A stretch of 64,000 nucleotides of DNA from Silene conica. Lineage: Eukaryota > Streptophyta > Magnoliopsida > Caryophyllales > Caryophyllaceae. Made by a program: the position numbers and the translations under genes. Of the stretch, positions 1-11,231 are shown one piece after another; position 1 is the stretch's first letter; every line of letters begins with the position of its first letter. The stretch is taken from NCBI GenBank assembly GCA_029255685.2, contig CM055317.2, positions 75,133,460 through 75,197,459 of the forward strand. The letters are read 5' to 3'. Below the pieces are notes generated by a model, which saw only the letters and a program-made list of their open reading frames with translations, was not told where the DNA came from and did not search any database.

Positions 1-900
1 ATAATATTTCTTTATTTGTTTTTCATAGGTCCTTATCACTCCAACCTAACCCATCAATGTACGTTTCAAGTCACTAGCAAACACGCACTTGTGATTTATT
101 AATGACAAAAAAATTCGGCAGCAATTCCCATCCGTTCTTCAAATACACAATGTAGAAAAAATAATTTTTCCACATATGTACTCAAAGAACATTAAAGGAA
201 TTGTAACCGAATTCTTTTCTCATTAATAAATCACAATAACATGTTTACTACCTAAGTGACTTGAAACGTACAAAGACAGTCCTAAAACGGGGACTATTCA
301 AAAATTACTCCTAATGAGTAATTTTTGAACGGGTACTAGGTCAATATAAATAATAAAGTCATCATAATTAAAGGCACTTCTAGCATATAAGTAAAACATT
401 TGTATTTTTAACTCATTCAATCTTTTATATTTAATACGTATAAGAAATTAGCTATACTATTACCTTTTTATATTTTTAACTTTGATTAGCATAATTAAAC
501 CAAAATTAGCATAATTAAACCAAAATTAGCATAATTAATCAAAACTTAAAATAATTAATCAAATATTTACATAACTCATCAAACATTATGGCATCTATCC
601 TAAATCAAGCAAGGCTTCTATCCTAAGTCAATTAACATATATAATAACAATAGAAAACTAACTAATTGATTCAAAAATTAAGAAAAGAGCATAAGATCAG
701 AAATTAAAGAAAGAGAAGGATGAATGTTTACCTTAAGATGACGGTGACGGTGGTGGAAGTGAAATAGGGTGGCAAGAGTGGTGGTGGAGGGTGTGGTGGA
801 GGGGGTGGTGAAGGGTTTTCCGTCGGGTGCGATTTAGGGTTAGGGAAATAATTGGGAGTTTTTATGAATTGGGGAAAATAACGCGACTGAATCAGGGGGT

Positions 901-1083
901 ATTAAAAAAAATTCTGACGGATTACTGACGGAAATTTCGTCAGTATTTAGCTTAACTGACGGATTTTCCGTCAGATATATACTTACGTGGCTTTTCAAAT
1001 GTTCAAAATTCAAAATTTAAAAGGACACATCTGACGGAATTTCCGTCAGTACTACAAATCACTGACGGAATTTTCGTCACTAA
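901..1083. repeat. CACTA subterminal palindromic repeats, inner block
   Basis: At least four copies of a TGACGG...CCGTCA palindrome occur here, matching the block at 7600-8020. In CACTA elements such subterminal motifs are transposase-binding sites. Their position left of the nested LINE shows that this sequence continues the same transposon end. Confidence 0.75.
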
Positions 1084-1567
1084 AGTTTATTTTAGTCATT
1101 TCTTTTCTTACTTTTCTAATATTCCAGTGCATTTTTATTTATTATCTTACCTATTTTATAATGAAATCATAAGCTTCCAACTTAACTGTCATCAACATTA
1201 AATGTAAACTATTGAATGAGACGGATGGAGAGATTATTACAAATTATTAATAAAGCCCGTACCCCACATACATGAATAGTGTATACAACATATGTAATAT
1301 TTTTCATAATAGTTCTCCTTTTAATAACCATCATATTCTTATTTAAATTTAAAATCAAATCTCATATGAATTCTTCATTAATCTTCACAAAATAGCACCC
1401 TCCTAATTACTACATGCGTGTTTATTATTACAAATTCTAACATTAAAGAAAAATGATACTCGTAAATAGTCGTAGTTATTGTTTGTTTGCTTCATAAATT
1501 AAACTTATAATATATATAATATATATAGCTTTGATTGTATAATTTAATTATTTGCTTTTTTTTGTAG

Positions 1568-1585
1568 TTATATATTGTAGTAGTT
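1568..1585. repeat. Target site duplication of LINE, 3' side copy
   Basis: TTATATATTGTAGTAGTT here is identical to 7236-7253 (18/18). It abuts the poly(T) (minus-strand poly(A)) tail of the LINE and marks its insertion point in the CACTA element. Confidence 0.92.
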
Positions 1586-1609
1586 TTTTTGAAAGAAAAC
1601 CGAGTTCGA

Positions 1610-4600
1610 TTAAATTAAATCAAGCTCCGCCAAACTAGTGATGGAGGTCGGAAAATCAGATACAAGCACGCGTTCCTCCCCCGATTCCGTACAAAGTCTA
1701 GCAATCGAGTGGGCAACCGTATTTCCACCTCGTTTGACATGAGAAATACCTCGAAAATCTAAGCTAGAAAGATGTGAACACACTTCGCTGATACAGAGCC
1801 CCAACACACTACGAGAGCACTCGCGATTTTGGACAGCCCGCACAACAATAAGAGAATCCGACTCAGCTACCACCGTATGCAACCCCCTTCTCCTCGCCAT
1901 TTCTAACCCAAAGGATACAGCCTTAGCCTCGGCCACCTCTACCGACCAACCCGCGCGACACCTCCTACTCGCCACCATAACCACTTCACCCCATTCGTTC
2001 CTGCCAACCATTCCCAGGCCCACTTCCGTTGCAGAGAGCATTGCCGCGTCCGTATTGATTTTAACAACACCCCCCTCCGGTACACTCCACCCACCAGCCC
2101 CAGGCAGCAATCCCACCTCGCCCCTGCCCACGTTACCCCCTGTTGCAGCAACACCAATATAATCCTCCACCATTCTAACCATTCCCATGACCACAACATC
2201 TGGGTTCCGTGATTCCTCCTCGAAAAGCTTGTTGTTGCGGATGGTCCATATGGCCCAAAGCATCGCTAGGAGACGGAACTGCTCCTTCTTATCAAAAAGA
2301 CGAAGAGTCGTAATAAGCCAGCTTGCAAACGACGGAGCCCCCACATCCCCAAGCACCGTATCCATCCCACTTGTGTGCCAGAAAGACCGAACTCTAGAGC
2401 ACCCATACAATGCATGACAGACGGACTCCACCTCCACCTCACATAAAGGGCAGACTGTATCAGTACAACAATGCCGATTGAATAAAATCTCCTTCACTGT
2501 CAACATACCGGTACACGCACGCCACAAGAAGTGTATGAGCTTTGGAGGGACCTTAAGCCCCCACAAAATGTTCCAGATTTCCGTTCCCACACCATGATTC
2601 ACAACAGTCTGATCGCGCCGTTGCACTCCCAGTCCCAACCAATACCCGGTCTTAACCGAGTATTCCCCATTGCGCGTGGGCCACCAATATAGTTGGTCAC
2701 TTTGAGGTGGAATACAGAGGGGAATGCTCAATATATGAGGTACCTCGTCAGGCAAGAAGAGAGTATTCAGCATCTCCACCCTCCATTCGCCCTTACTTGA
2801 GTCAATAAGCTCCTCCACTCGCATCTCCGGATTCGCGCTTAAGTTGGGAGCCAAGAATTTGCAGCCATGTGCAGAGGGAACCCACTGATGTTCCCAGACT
2901 TTCACCGACCTCCCGTCCCCAACACGCCAACACAAGCCATCAAGCAACACCGCCTTCGCCCCCCACAAGCTCCTCCACGCGTAACTTGGATCATGACCCC
3001 GATTCGCCTCCAACACTGATGAATTTTTAAAATAACGAGCCTTTAAAACCCGACTAACCAGGGCATTTGGATGGGTTTCCATGCGCCAAATCTGCTTAGC
3101 AAGCAAAGCTTGGTTAAAAATCTTAAGGTCCCGAAACCCCATTCCGCCATCTCGTTTAGCCGCACATAACCGCTCCCATCTCCACCAGTGTATCCGTCGC
3201 TTTGTCGCCGATGACCCCCACCAGAATCGGGCAATAATAGCGTGCATTTCATCAATAAGACCCTCCGGAATAGCAAAGATACTCATCATGTAAGTCGGGA
3301 TAGCTTGAACAACCGATTTTATGAGAATTTCCTTCCCCGGCATCGACAAAAGCTTCTCCTTCCATCCTTGGACTTTCTTCCAAATTCTGTCCTTAAGCGT
3401 TGCAAAGATGGTCTTCTTGGACTTCCCGATAATCGTAGGGAGCCCCAAATATTTCTCATGTCGTTCAACTTCACAAACCCCAAGAGCCCCAATAAGGATT
3501 TCTCGAGCATTAGTAGTAACTTTTTTGCTAAAAACCACTTCCGATTTGGAAGAATTAATTTTCTGACCAGATGCTCTCTCATAGGTACTGATAATTTCAG
3601 CAATAGTTGAGCACTCACGCACATTAGCTCTCGCAAAAAGTATACTATCGTCAGCAAAGAAGAGATGAGATATACGGGGTGCCCCACGACACACCCTCGC
3701 ACCATGAAGCTTGCCACCTCCCACCGCATCCTGTAATAAATAAGAAAACGCATCCGCACAAAACAGGATTAAGTAAGGAGATATAGGGTCCCCCTGACGG
3801 AGACCCCGACTAGGCCGAACAGCATCAGAGGCTCGCCCATTAATCAAGACCGCATGAGTTACAGACGAAATGCAAGACATAATACGGTTTCTCCATAAAT
3901 CCGAAAAAACCATCCTCCGCATAACTTCATCAAGAAACCCCCATTCCACCCTGTCATACGCTTTACTCATATCAAGCTTAATAGCCATAGTCCCATGCCG
4001 CCCCTCGCCGCCCCGTTTCATAGAATGAAAAAGCTCAAAAGCAATTAGCGCATTATCAGTAATCAGCCGTCCTGGGGTAAAGGCACTTTGATTTTCCGAG
4101 ATGATGTCATTAAGGAACGGTTTCAGACGGTTAGCAAGGACCTTAGATATAATTTTTTAAAGGACATTACACAAGCTAATGGGGCGAAAATCAGTAAGTT
4201 TTCGAGGAGATTGGCATTTTGGAATTAGAACTACATTTGTCATGTTTATCTCGCTCAAAGATCCATTCCCTTCCCACCAGTGTCGTACAAAGGCGCAAAT
4301 ATCAGCCCCAACAATATGCCAATATTTCTGGAAAAAAAGTGCGTGCATACCGTCAGGGCCCGGGGCCTTATGAGGATGCATACAAAACAGCGCGCTTCTT
4401 ATTTCATCATTCGAAAGCTCAGCATCAAGGCATTGATTAATGCCCTCTGTCACAATTTCTGGAATACATTGTAGCACATCCTCACAGTTACTTGGTCCAC
4501 TTGTCGAAAAGAGATGACCAAAATAATTCTGGAAAATCGTGGCCATCTCGTCCTCCTTGGAATGCCAAAGCCCCTGTTCATCCTCAATACCCGCAATAAA

Positions 4601-5722
4601 ATTACGCTTCCGCCTTTGTTTCGCCTTATGGTGAAAATAACTGGTATTTTTGTCTCCATCACGCAACTCGTTCTTACGGGACCGAGTGTACCAATAAGTT
4701 TCCACCTGCCTTTGAAGCACGTTCACCTCCTTCACGAGTTCATTACACCGGCCCAACATATCGCCTGAAGCGGGTTGTTTCTGCCAAAACGCTAACTCCT
4801 CCTCCTTCTCGCGCATCCTCCTCCTCACGTCCCCAAACTTTTCCTTAGCCCATTGAGTCAATTGAGTAGCACAAGCAGCGATTTTTCCGCCAACCCCCCC
4901 CCCCCCCCCCCCCCAACTTCACCCTCCCAAGCCTCCTTTACAATCCCTTCACATTCATTATCCGCCGCCCAAAACGGTTCGAACTTGAAGCTGCGTCGGT
5001 AGCGTCGCCTAGCGTTAGACGGATTGTGCTGTATGAGTATTGCCGCGTGGTCAGATGCATAAATAGGATAGTGGTAGACATCAGTATTCGGAAACATTTG
5101 TTGCCAATCCGTAGTTACTAGAGCCCTATCAAGCCTCTCCCTAATAAGCGTTGCCGGATCGCACCCCCGTTGCCAAGTAAATTTGTTCCCCCTATACCCC
5201 AAATCTCGCACACCACAGTCATCAATAGCCCTCCGGAAAGCATCCATAAGACACTCCCGTCTCCTAGCACCACCCTCCTTCTCACTAGCACATATGATCT
5301 CATTAAAGTCACCAAAAAGAATAGTGGGAATGTCACTACCCGAGCAAATACACCGCATTAACTCCCAAGTCTTGTGTTTGTTATTCGTTTCCGGCCACCC
5401 GTATACCCCGACAGCCCTCCACATAGGAATCCCACTCTCATCCAACACATCAGCCATAATATGATGATCATCATATATAGGACACAAGCTGGGCATTAAC
5501 ATCCTTCCACCAAAACCCTAAACCCCCCGACCTTCCTCTACTGCCAACATTAACACCGTGAGCAAAACCACACTTCTCCCGAATTTTTCCCAACTCCGAC
5601 GCTCTCATTTTTGTCTCCATCACGAAGACAAAATTCGGGCCCTCCCTCCAGCACCTATCCCGGAGAGAACCAACTGTCAAGGGATTGCCCAACCCTTGAC
5701 AGTTCCAGCTCAGAATTTTCAT
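1610..5722 (-). pseudogene. LINE ORF2: endonuclease-reverse transcriptase-RNase H, disrupted
   Basis: Frame start 5722 begins MKILSWNCQGLGNPLT, the usual APE-type endonuclease start of plant LINE ORF2. Segment 5502-4858 carries the GDFNE motif, the SDH motif (YASDHAAIL) and other endonuclease blocks. 4861-4157 carries DGDKNTSYFH, KAPGPDG and FRPISLCNV. The same frame continues with DMSKAYDRVEW, GLRQGDPISPYLI and the catalytic FADDSILF. A zf-RVT domain with CPLC and an RNase H domain with NTDAA, EAKA, ESDS and HVKRGGNTVAH follow. Three lesions are visible: a 1-nt shift near 5480 at a TA run, a shift at the 21-nt poly(C) at 4894-4914 that restores the original frame, and a single TAA at 4157-4159 where CNVL(Y)KII is expected. 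Without these, ORF2 would be about 1,370 codons, normal for the family. Confidence 0.9.
4894..4914. repeat. 21-nt poly(C) tract in LINE ORF2
   Basis: An uninterrupted run of 21 C on the + strand is read as glycine codons on the coding strand. It lies at the second frameshift of ORF2 and is where the frame changes. A tract of the same length occurs in a different LINE at 8681-8701. It may be a real slippage expansion or an assembly error. Confidence 0.9.
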
Positions 5723-5925
5723 TGTTGTTCGCGGTGCTGGTACACCCCAGTCACCGCTACTAACATGTTTGAGTCTACCTCATCCACAGCCATATCCTTC
5801 AATTTTTTCGAAACCCTCTGATCACCCGAATCTCCTACGGCTTCCTCACCCCCACTCAGCTGCCCCTTACGTTTCCTTCCCACCTCAGCCCCCCTTTCAG
5901 CCCTACTGGTAGAAGCACCCACACC

Positions 5926-6993
5926 TCACTTGACACCCTTCCAGATTCTCGCCCCACGACAATTACGTTGAGAAGTCGTATCCCCCCCTCCCTCTTGAGA
6001 TGGCCCTGCTTTCTCGTATGTCGGGTTAAATTTTGAGACATAGGAGGCATTGGATGACTCCTCCCCTTCACTCTCCTTCCCTCCCCTGGATAACGATGCC
6101 CCACGTAAAAGCTCCACCATGCGACTTATCTCCCGATCCTCCTCCTTATCCCGTTCCTCAACATCAAAGTTCAGTTTTCGTCCAGCCCTCAACGCCACCC
6201 CGTGCTGCCCCTCCTCCTGTCGAGACACCTTCCACGGTGAAGCTTTCAACCATTCCCCATACCTCCTCCCTTCCCCAATCGGCCCCTTACGCTCACCACA
6301 ATCCTTCTCGCCATGACCCATTCTCCCGCACACATAACAAAACAAGGACAAATGCTCATAACTCACCCTAACTTTCCAAGTCTTCCCCCCCTTCCCCTTC
6401 ATCGACAACGAGTCAGTCAAAGGCTTACGGACGTCAAGTATGACCCTAAGCCGCATTGATCTATTGATCGAAGGATTGACTGAATTGTCAATACTCACGT
6501 AGGTTCCGATAGCATTACCAATATTAACAGCGTTCTCCATGTTTTGCCTACCAAGCACCGGGAGGTCATAAATACGAACCCAAGAAGGATAAAAGAAAAG
6601 TGGTACCTCGGATGGAATTGCATCACCTCGCAGATCAGTAAGGATTAAGAGATGCCGCTCGAAGTGCCAAGGTTGTTCCGACAACACTTTACCCTTGTCT
6701 TCCGGGTTCGAAAACGCAAAAGTAATTATCTTCCGTTTTTTGTCAATAATCTCCCCAACGACCTTACTTTTCGGTTTCCATGCTGCAATCGACGTTTCAA
6801 TAAGGGCATTAAGATTAACGTTCCGGTCCGTCCATAACCGCCCCACAACACAACCGCTATCGCCATGGTCCTCTTCCTCCCCCTCCGCAATCCATTCGAC
6901 CACCACCTCCGTTGCATCGGGTTGTTGGTCCGTTTCAACAGCAACCTCGTTCAAGTTTAGGAGCAAATTAGGGTTTTGTTCTTGCGACGTCAT
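5926..6993 (-). CDS. LINE ORF1: RNA-binding protein with DUF4283-like domain and CCHC zinc knuckle
   Basis: The open frame runs intact to the stop at 5926. The chosen start is the ATG at 6993 (MTSQEQNPNLLLNLNEV). The longest frame extends 42 residues further upstream to 7119, but those residues are hydrophobic, low-complexity and unlike ORF1 starts. From 6993 the protein is 355 residues. The N-terminal half contains the plant LINE ORF1 signature (WKPKSKV, FAFSNPEDKGKVL, QPWHFERHLL, WVRIYDLPV). A single CYVCGRMGHGEKDC zinc knuckle follows and then a basic, low-complexity tail. The product binds the element RNA in the ribonucleoprotein. ORF2 begins about 200 bp downstream, the usual bicistronic arrangement. 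Confidence 0.85.
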   Translation of the reverse strand: MTSQEQNPNLLLNLNEVAVETDQQPDATEVVVEWIAEGEEEDHGDSGCVVGRLWTDRNVNLNALIETSIAAWKPKSKVVGEIIDKKRKIITFAFSNPEDKGKVLSEQPWHFERHLLILTDLRGDAIPSEVPLFFYPSWVRIYDLPVLGRQNMENAVNIGNAIGTYVSIDNSVNPSINRSMRLRVILDVRKPLTDSLSMKGKGGKTWKVRVSYEHLSLFCYVCGRMGHGEKDCGERKGPIGEGRRYGEWLKASPWKVSRQEEGQHGVALRAGRKLNFDVEERDKEEDREISRMVELLRGASLSRGGKESEGEESSNASYVSKFNPTYEKAGPSQEGGGDTTSQRNCRGARIWKGVK

Positions 6994-7235
6994 GGGAAGC
7001 AAAAAAAAACCGCCAATCGAAAGATACGAAAAAAGCAAGAACAAACGACAAAACAGAAGAGACAAAAGAAGAGAGAGACAAAAGAATAGAAAAAGCGAGA
7101 TCAACCTTGAAAAGATCAAGGGAAAACCCTAGGCAATCCTAGGAACACAAACCCTCCCAAAGGATGAAACCCTAAAGGGGACTTTTACAGATTTTAAATA
7201 TTAATTAGGATTTGGCCATAATAATACCAATTAAT

Positions 7236-7253
7236 TTATATATTGTAGTAGTT
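7236..7253. repeat. Target site duplication of LINE, 5' side copy
   Basis: Identical to 1568-1585. The sequence continues as GTAGTTATTGTTTATACTCG-type repeats that belong to the interrupted CACTA end. Confidence 0.92.
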
Positions 7254-7430
7254 ATTAATTGTTTATACTAGTAAATAGTAGTTATTGTTTATATATATAG
7301 CTCGTAAATAGTAGAGTTATTGTTTGCTTATACAATAATATAAAGCTTTTTTTGTAGTTATTGTTTATACTCGTAAATAGTAGTTATTGTTTATACTCGT
7401 AAATAGTAGTTATTAATATTGTTTGCTTAT

Positions 7431-7468
<38 letters not shown>

Positions 7469-7600
7469 CTTTTTTTTGTAGCTATTGTTTATACTCGTAA
7501 ATAGTAGTTATTGTTTGCTTATACAATAATATAAAGTTTATTTGCTTTTTTTATTCATTATATATAAACTTATAATATTTCGAAAAAAAAAACTGAGAAT
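7254..7600. repeat. Tandem AT-rich repeat inside the CACTA end, with (AT)n
   Basis: A unit containing ACTCGTAAATAGTAGTTATT recurs about five times between 7265 and 7520, interleaved with a TTGCTTATACAATAATATA segment. A perfect (AT)n run lies at about 7437-7463. The nested LINE inserted into this repeat. Confidence 0.75.
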
Positions 7601-8030
7601 GCTGACGGAAATTCCGTCACTAAAGCAGAGATCTGACGGATTTTCCGTCACAACTTTCTGACGGAATTTCCGTCACTAAAATGCATTTCTGACTGAATTT
7701 CCGTCAGTTAATATTCCGTCACTAAAGCAATATTCTGACGGAATTTCCGTCAGTAAACCAGTTTTCTGACGGAATTTCCGTCAGATACCTTTACCGCCAT
7801 TGACTTTGTCAACGCGCCAATATAATCTGACGAATTCTGACGGAGTTTCCGTCAGTAATTTTTACCGCCATTGACTTTGGTCAACGCGCCGGATTTTACT
7901 GACGGCTTGTGACGGAATTTCCGTCAGGAATTTATTCCGTCAGTATTCCGTCCGGAATCCGTCAGTCCTTTGAAAAAAACTGACGGAATAAAAATTCCGT
8001 CAGGAATTCCGTCAGTATGTCGCGCTTTTT
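7600..8030. repeat. CACTA subterminal palindromic repeats, outer block
   Basis: About ten or more TGACGGAATTTCCGTCA palindromes and half-sites are packed into about 420 bp next to the terminal inverted repeat. Two longer spacer copies share CCGCCATTGACTTTG. This density is typical of CACTA transposase-binding zones and could also form hairpin transcripts. Confidence 0.85.
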
Positions 8031-8038
8031 TTGTAGTG

Positions 8039-9013
8039 CATGTTCCTTATAATCTGGAAGAAGAAGTAAGGATAGAGCATCTGCCTTACCTCCTGCTGCA
8101 TCTATCAGAAAGTCACGAGACTGAATGACATTACACCAAGTCCAAGAATGGGAGACAGTGGTGTAAGCATCCCAAATGTCACATCCCTTCAAAACATAGG
8201 CATTGACCCATTTAACCCAGATATTGGGTTTATTAGTAACAATTTTCTTAGTCCACATCAACATTTGTGCTTTGTTCCAACTCAAGATCTCTTTGATTTC
8301 AACTCCACCCTCCTCACGAGGAAGACAACAACTTAGCCAGCTCTTAAACACTAGTCTACGACCCCCTGCTTTTATCCCCCACAAAAAATCTTTACAAATT
8401 TTATGAATTTTCCGGACTATCCCCTTTGGGAGAAGAACACTAGGTCCCCAAAAATTATGCATACCAAAAATAACGGAGTTAATAAGAGAGATTTTACCCG
8501 CATAACTCAGTTGATAATTCGCCCAGTGAGAAATAGCTGCTTTTATTTTATCCAGAATGGGAGAAAACATTGGTTGAGTTAGCCTAGCATAAAACAGCGG
8601 CATCCCCAAATATATGACGGGCATTTCCCCTTCAATGTAACCAGTACTAGTAAGAATTTGGTGCTTAATGGCTGGTGACACCCCCCCCCCCCCCCCCCCC
8701 CACCCCAAACTAGATATTGGATTGGGTTGACACAGCCCCGAGAGCCTAGCAAATTTATGCAAACAATTTTGAATGGCCAAGAGGGAAGGGACATCTCCTC
8801 TACTGAATATTAACAAATCATCGGCAAAAGTTAAATGAGTAAGTTGGACTTTAGCACACTTGGGGTGATAGGAGAACCCTGAGTGAGTCGGGAGAGTCCT
8901 TAGAATTCTGGAGAGAACTTCCATACAAAGCACAAAGAGGTAAGGGGACAGTGGATCCCCTTGCCTTAAACCCCTTTTTCCAGGGAAAAACCCTTCAGCA
9001 ACCCCATTGATGT
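8039..9013 (-). pseudogene. 5'-truncated LINE ORF2 fragment (reverse transcriptase to connection region)
   Basis: The coding strand begins near 9013 with NGVAEGFFPGKRGLRQGDPL, then SPYLFVLCMEVLS and the catalytic FADDLLIFSRGD. Next come YLGMPLF, SYAGKISLINSV, FLWG and GGVEIKEILSWNKA, and the frame runs into the CACTA terminus at 8038. The continuation of the LINE should lie left of the window beyond the CACTA element. A 21-nt poly(C) (8681-8701) replaces the segment around the expected FFGGVSP. It belongs to the same LINE subgroup as the fragment at 20791-22300 but is distinct from the full-length LINE at 1586-7235. Confidence 0.88.
8681..8701. repeat. 21-nt poly(C) tract in the second LINE
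   Basis: Twenty-one consecutive C on the + strand, coding as a glycine stretch just before VSPAIKHQ. It lies at a natural GGV codon context, which suggests expansion of a short G run on the coding strand. Confidence 0.9.
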
Positions 9014-9486
9014 TAGATTATTAGTGTGATATAATATATGATTCCAACTTCTGAATTTTTTTTCTCGCATAAAAAAAATTCGAATCGGGCCGGGCCAAAA
9101 ATCGGGCCTTTAGGTTGGCCCAAACCCAGCCCTATATTTATATCGGGCTTATTTTGGGTCGAGCATAGGCTTTTTGGGCCAAACTAATAGGCTCAAATCC
9201 AAGAAAAAATCGGACTAGGCTGAGTCGAACCATCGAGCCTGAGTCATTTGATCAACTCTAATCAATAGATAAAGACCACCTCAATTTAATTACCTCACAT
9301 TTGCTGCCAAAAAAGGGAACAAAGTCCCATCTTTAAGAAAAGTACGCTTCGTAAGAACACGTTAAAAAAGGGGCATCTTGCACACGGTAAATTTACAAGT
9401 GTACCCAAAAACTGCACTGTACTGAGAGTGAGAGGGTTGAAAAACAATTTAATGAGCTAAGCCACTGTAAAAAAAAAGGTTGAGTC
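9014..9486. other. Non-coding repeat-like stretch, GGGCC/CCCAA rich
   Basis: No gene is visible. 9075-9245 has alternating CGGGCCGGGCC, GGGCC and GGCCC words, in the style of the dispersed name-less plant repeat also hinted at by the CGGGTTCGTGTCG repeat at 12510-12722. The rest is AT-rich. Confidence 0.4.
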
Positions 9487-9547
9487 AGTAAGTAAGTAAG
9501 TCAGTCAGTCAGTCAGTCAGTCAGTCAGGTAGTCAGGCAGTCAGGTG
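9487..9547. repeat. (AGTC)n microsatellite
   Basis: A tetranucleotide AGTC/CAGT run with AGTA and AGGC/AGGT variants toward both ends. It is an imperfect simple repeat with no coding meaning. Confidence 0.9.
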
Positions 9548-9770
9548 TGTGTTGCAGAAAGCAGAATAAATATGGGAGCCGCCTTTTCCCCAACGGTTAA
9601 TAAGGTGTCACCTGACTACCATGTATACGGCTTGTACGGACCACTCCTTCCTTTCTTTACTCTTCCTTTCTCTTTTTCTTCCCACGGGGATTATACTATC
9701 TTCGCCAATGCTTTGTCGACACCTCACTTTATGGTGAAGGATTACATTTACGGTTTTCAATTAGTTTAAT

Positions 9771-10032
9771 TACTCCCTCCATTCTTTTTATATCACCCCA
9801 TTTATTTATACACGTTTGTCAATACTCATTTTGTTTCGATTATATCTTGAGCTACATACTACTAAAAATTATAAAATTTTGATATTCTTAATCCTCTTAT
9901 CAAGACAATCCAAAAAAGATCTCACATGAACATATTTCCGTAAACGGATTGAGAGAAAACTGACGTTGAATACTCGATGATAAATAGTGTCCAAAAGTGA
10001 ATTGGGGTGATATAAAAAGAATGGAGGGAGTA
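9771..10032. mobile_element. Stowaway-like MITE
   Basis: The termini CTCCCTCCATTCTTTTTATA and its reverse complement at the right end are flanked by TA on both sides. About 260 bp, non-coding, in line with Tc1/mariner-derived Stowaway MITEs. Confidence 0.85.
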
Positions 10033-10899
10033 GTAAAGTTATGACTTATGAGCAATAAGGACAATAATAAGTTCTGCCTTTGTCATGTCAAATTTTGACA
10101 AACTCAAAATTTAAGAACTTTTAGTCACAATGGAAGAACTTTAAATAAAGTTCTTTAATGTGACCCACACTATATTCATTTAATGTTTTTCATTTAATAA
10201 TCAATTCTTATTTTGGAAGAACTCAGTTCTTATACCCAAACCCAGTTTGTGATTTCAAACACAAACTTTATTTCACAATGGTAAAAACTTTATTTTAAAG
10301 TTCTTGATTACAAACTCAATGCAAGAACCACTCCATTGCAATTGCTCTAATATACTCGAAACAAGATTTAGATTTAACTCTCATTAGCATTACTGTATAA
10401 TTTAGTTATGTAAACATTGCGAGATAGTTGTCCAAAAAAAAAGTTGATCACTTCTTTCATCGATATATGTATAAAACGAGAAAGATCTTACAAGAGATTT
10501 TTTTTTCAAGAGAAAAATCGTTTCATTAATCAAAAGTCTCATTGTAGTTACAACATATGTCAAGAATGACAAGACACAAAACGATTAAAATCAAATAAAC
10601 AACATTCTCGATCAACGGAAAATAAAAGAGTTTGTTTATTCCCGTTGGTGAGGGTTCGAATCTTGTTAGTAGATCTTATAAGAGATAAAACCCAACAAAA
10701 TTCACTATTGTGCATGCTTTAAGTTTGGTAAGATCCAATAGTGATTTACCAAAGCAAAAACTTACTTGTATTGATTTGAAATATTTATTACGTAAAAAAA
10801 TTTACTTGGGTGGTAATGAAATTTATCCGACCAAAAGTAAAGTGCTATAATTAAAAATAAATATGTAAAAATACTAAAAGTATTGAGTATTTGTAAAAA
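10033..10899. other. AT-rich intergenic stretch
   Basis: No coding region is seen. Bases 10737-10875 resemble 13428-13600 (shared AATAGTGATTTACCAAA, AATATTTATTA, TTATCC, CCAAAA in order), so this is probably a dispersed repeat copy. Confidence 0.4.
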
Positions 10900-11231
10900 C
10901 TAGTTTTACTCCCGTACAAAAATGCACGGGTTGCAACCTACAACCGAGATCTTTATTTGTCTGTCTTAAAAAGTTAACTTTACGTAGTACTTGGTAATGA
11001 TAATTTTTTATTTAGTTTTACATTCTTTTAGTATAAAGATATTGATATAAATTCTATGCAGAAAAACAATCTACAACAATGTTTGTCTATTTATTTATTT
11101 TAATAAAAATAGTGAATTAAAATAAACAGCACAATTATCGTAAATTATTATATTTATATTTTTTTAACGGATTATTTGTAAATTCCCTTAGGTCCTTCTT
11201 TTATTATTTTTTAAAAATTCCCAATCACATG

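Larger units (their letters stand above)
1586..7235 (-). mobile_element. Full-length L1-type LINE retrotransposon
   Basis: This 5,650-bp element is bounded by a perfect 18-bp target duplication. Read on the minus strand it has a 5' leader, ORF1 (DUF4283-like domain plus CCHC knuckle), ORF2 (endonuclease, reverse transcriptase, zinc-binding domain, RNase H) and a short A-tail represented by the T run at 1584-1590. Both ORFs and the flanking duplication are present, so it is a complete insertion rather than the usual 5'-truncated copy. It sits inside the CACTA element. ORF2 carries only a few disabling changes, so the insertion is fairly young. Confidence 0.92.
1..8038 (-). mobile_element. CACTA (En/Spm-like) DNA transposon, one end, containing a nested LINE
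   Basis: The right end reads on the minus strand as CACTACAAAAAAAGCGCGAC, ending at 8038. This is the classic CACTA terminus, with 3-bp target candidate CAT at 8039-8041. Inward of it lie many palindromic TGACGGAATTTCCGTCA-type subterminal repeats, at 7600-8020 and again at 901-1080. The two blocks belong to one subterminal zone split by the LINE at 1586-7235. The other terminus is not in the window, so the element runs off the left edge. Bases 1-900 are probably the start of its internal region: on the minus strand 700-900 is C-rich and looks like a leader. No transposase reading frame is visible. I am sure of the terminus class and less sure how much of 1-900 belongs to the element. Confidence 0.8.

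Noticed and set aside
6994..7119. Longer ORF1 starting at 7119
   Set aside because: The first 42 residues are a hydrophobic low-complexity run typical of translated UTR. The ORF1 family starts near MTSQEQ.
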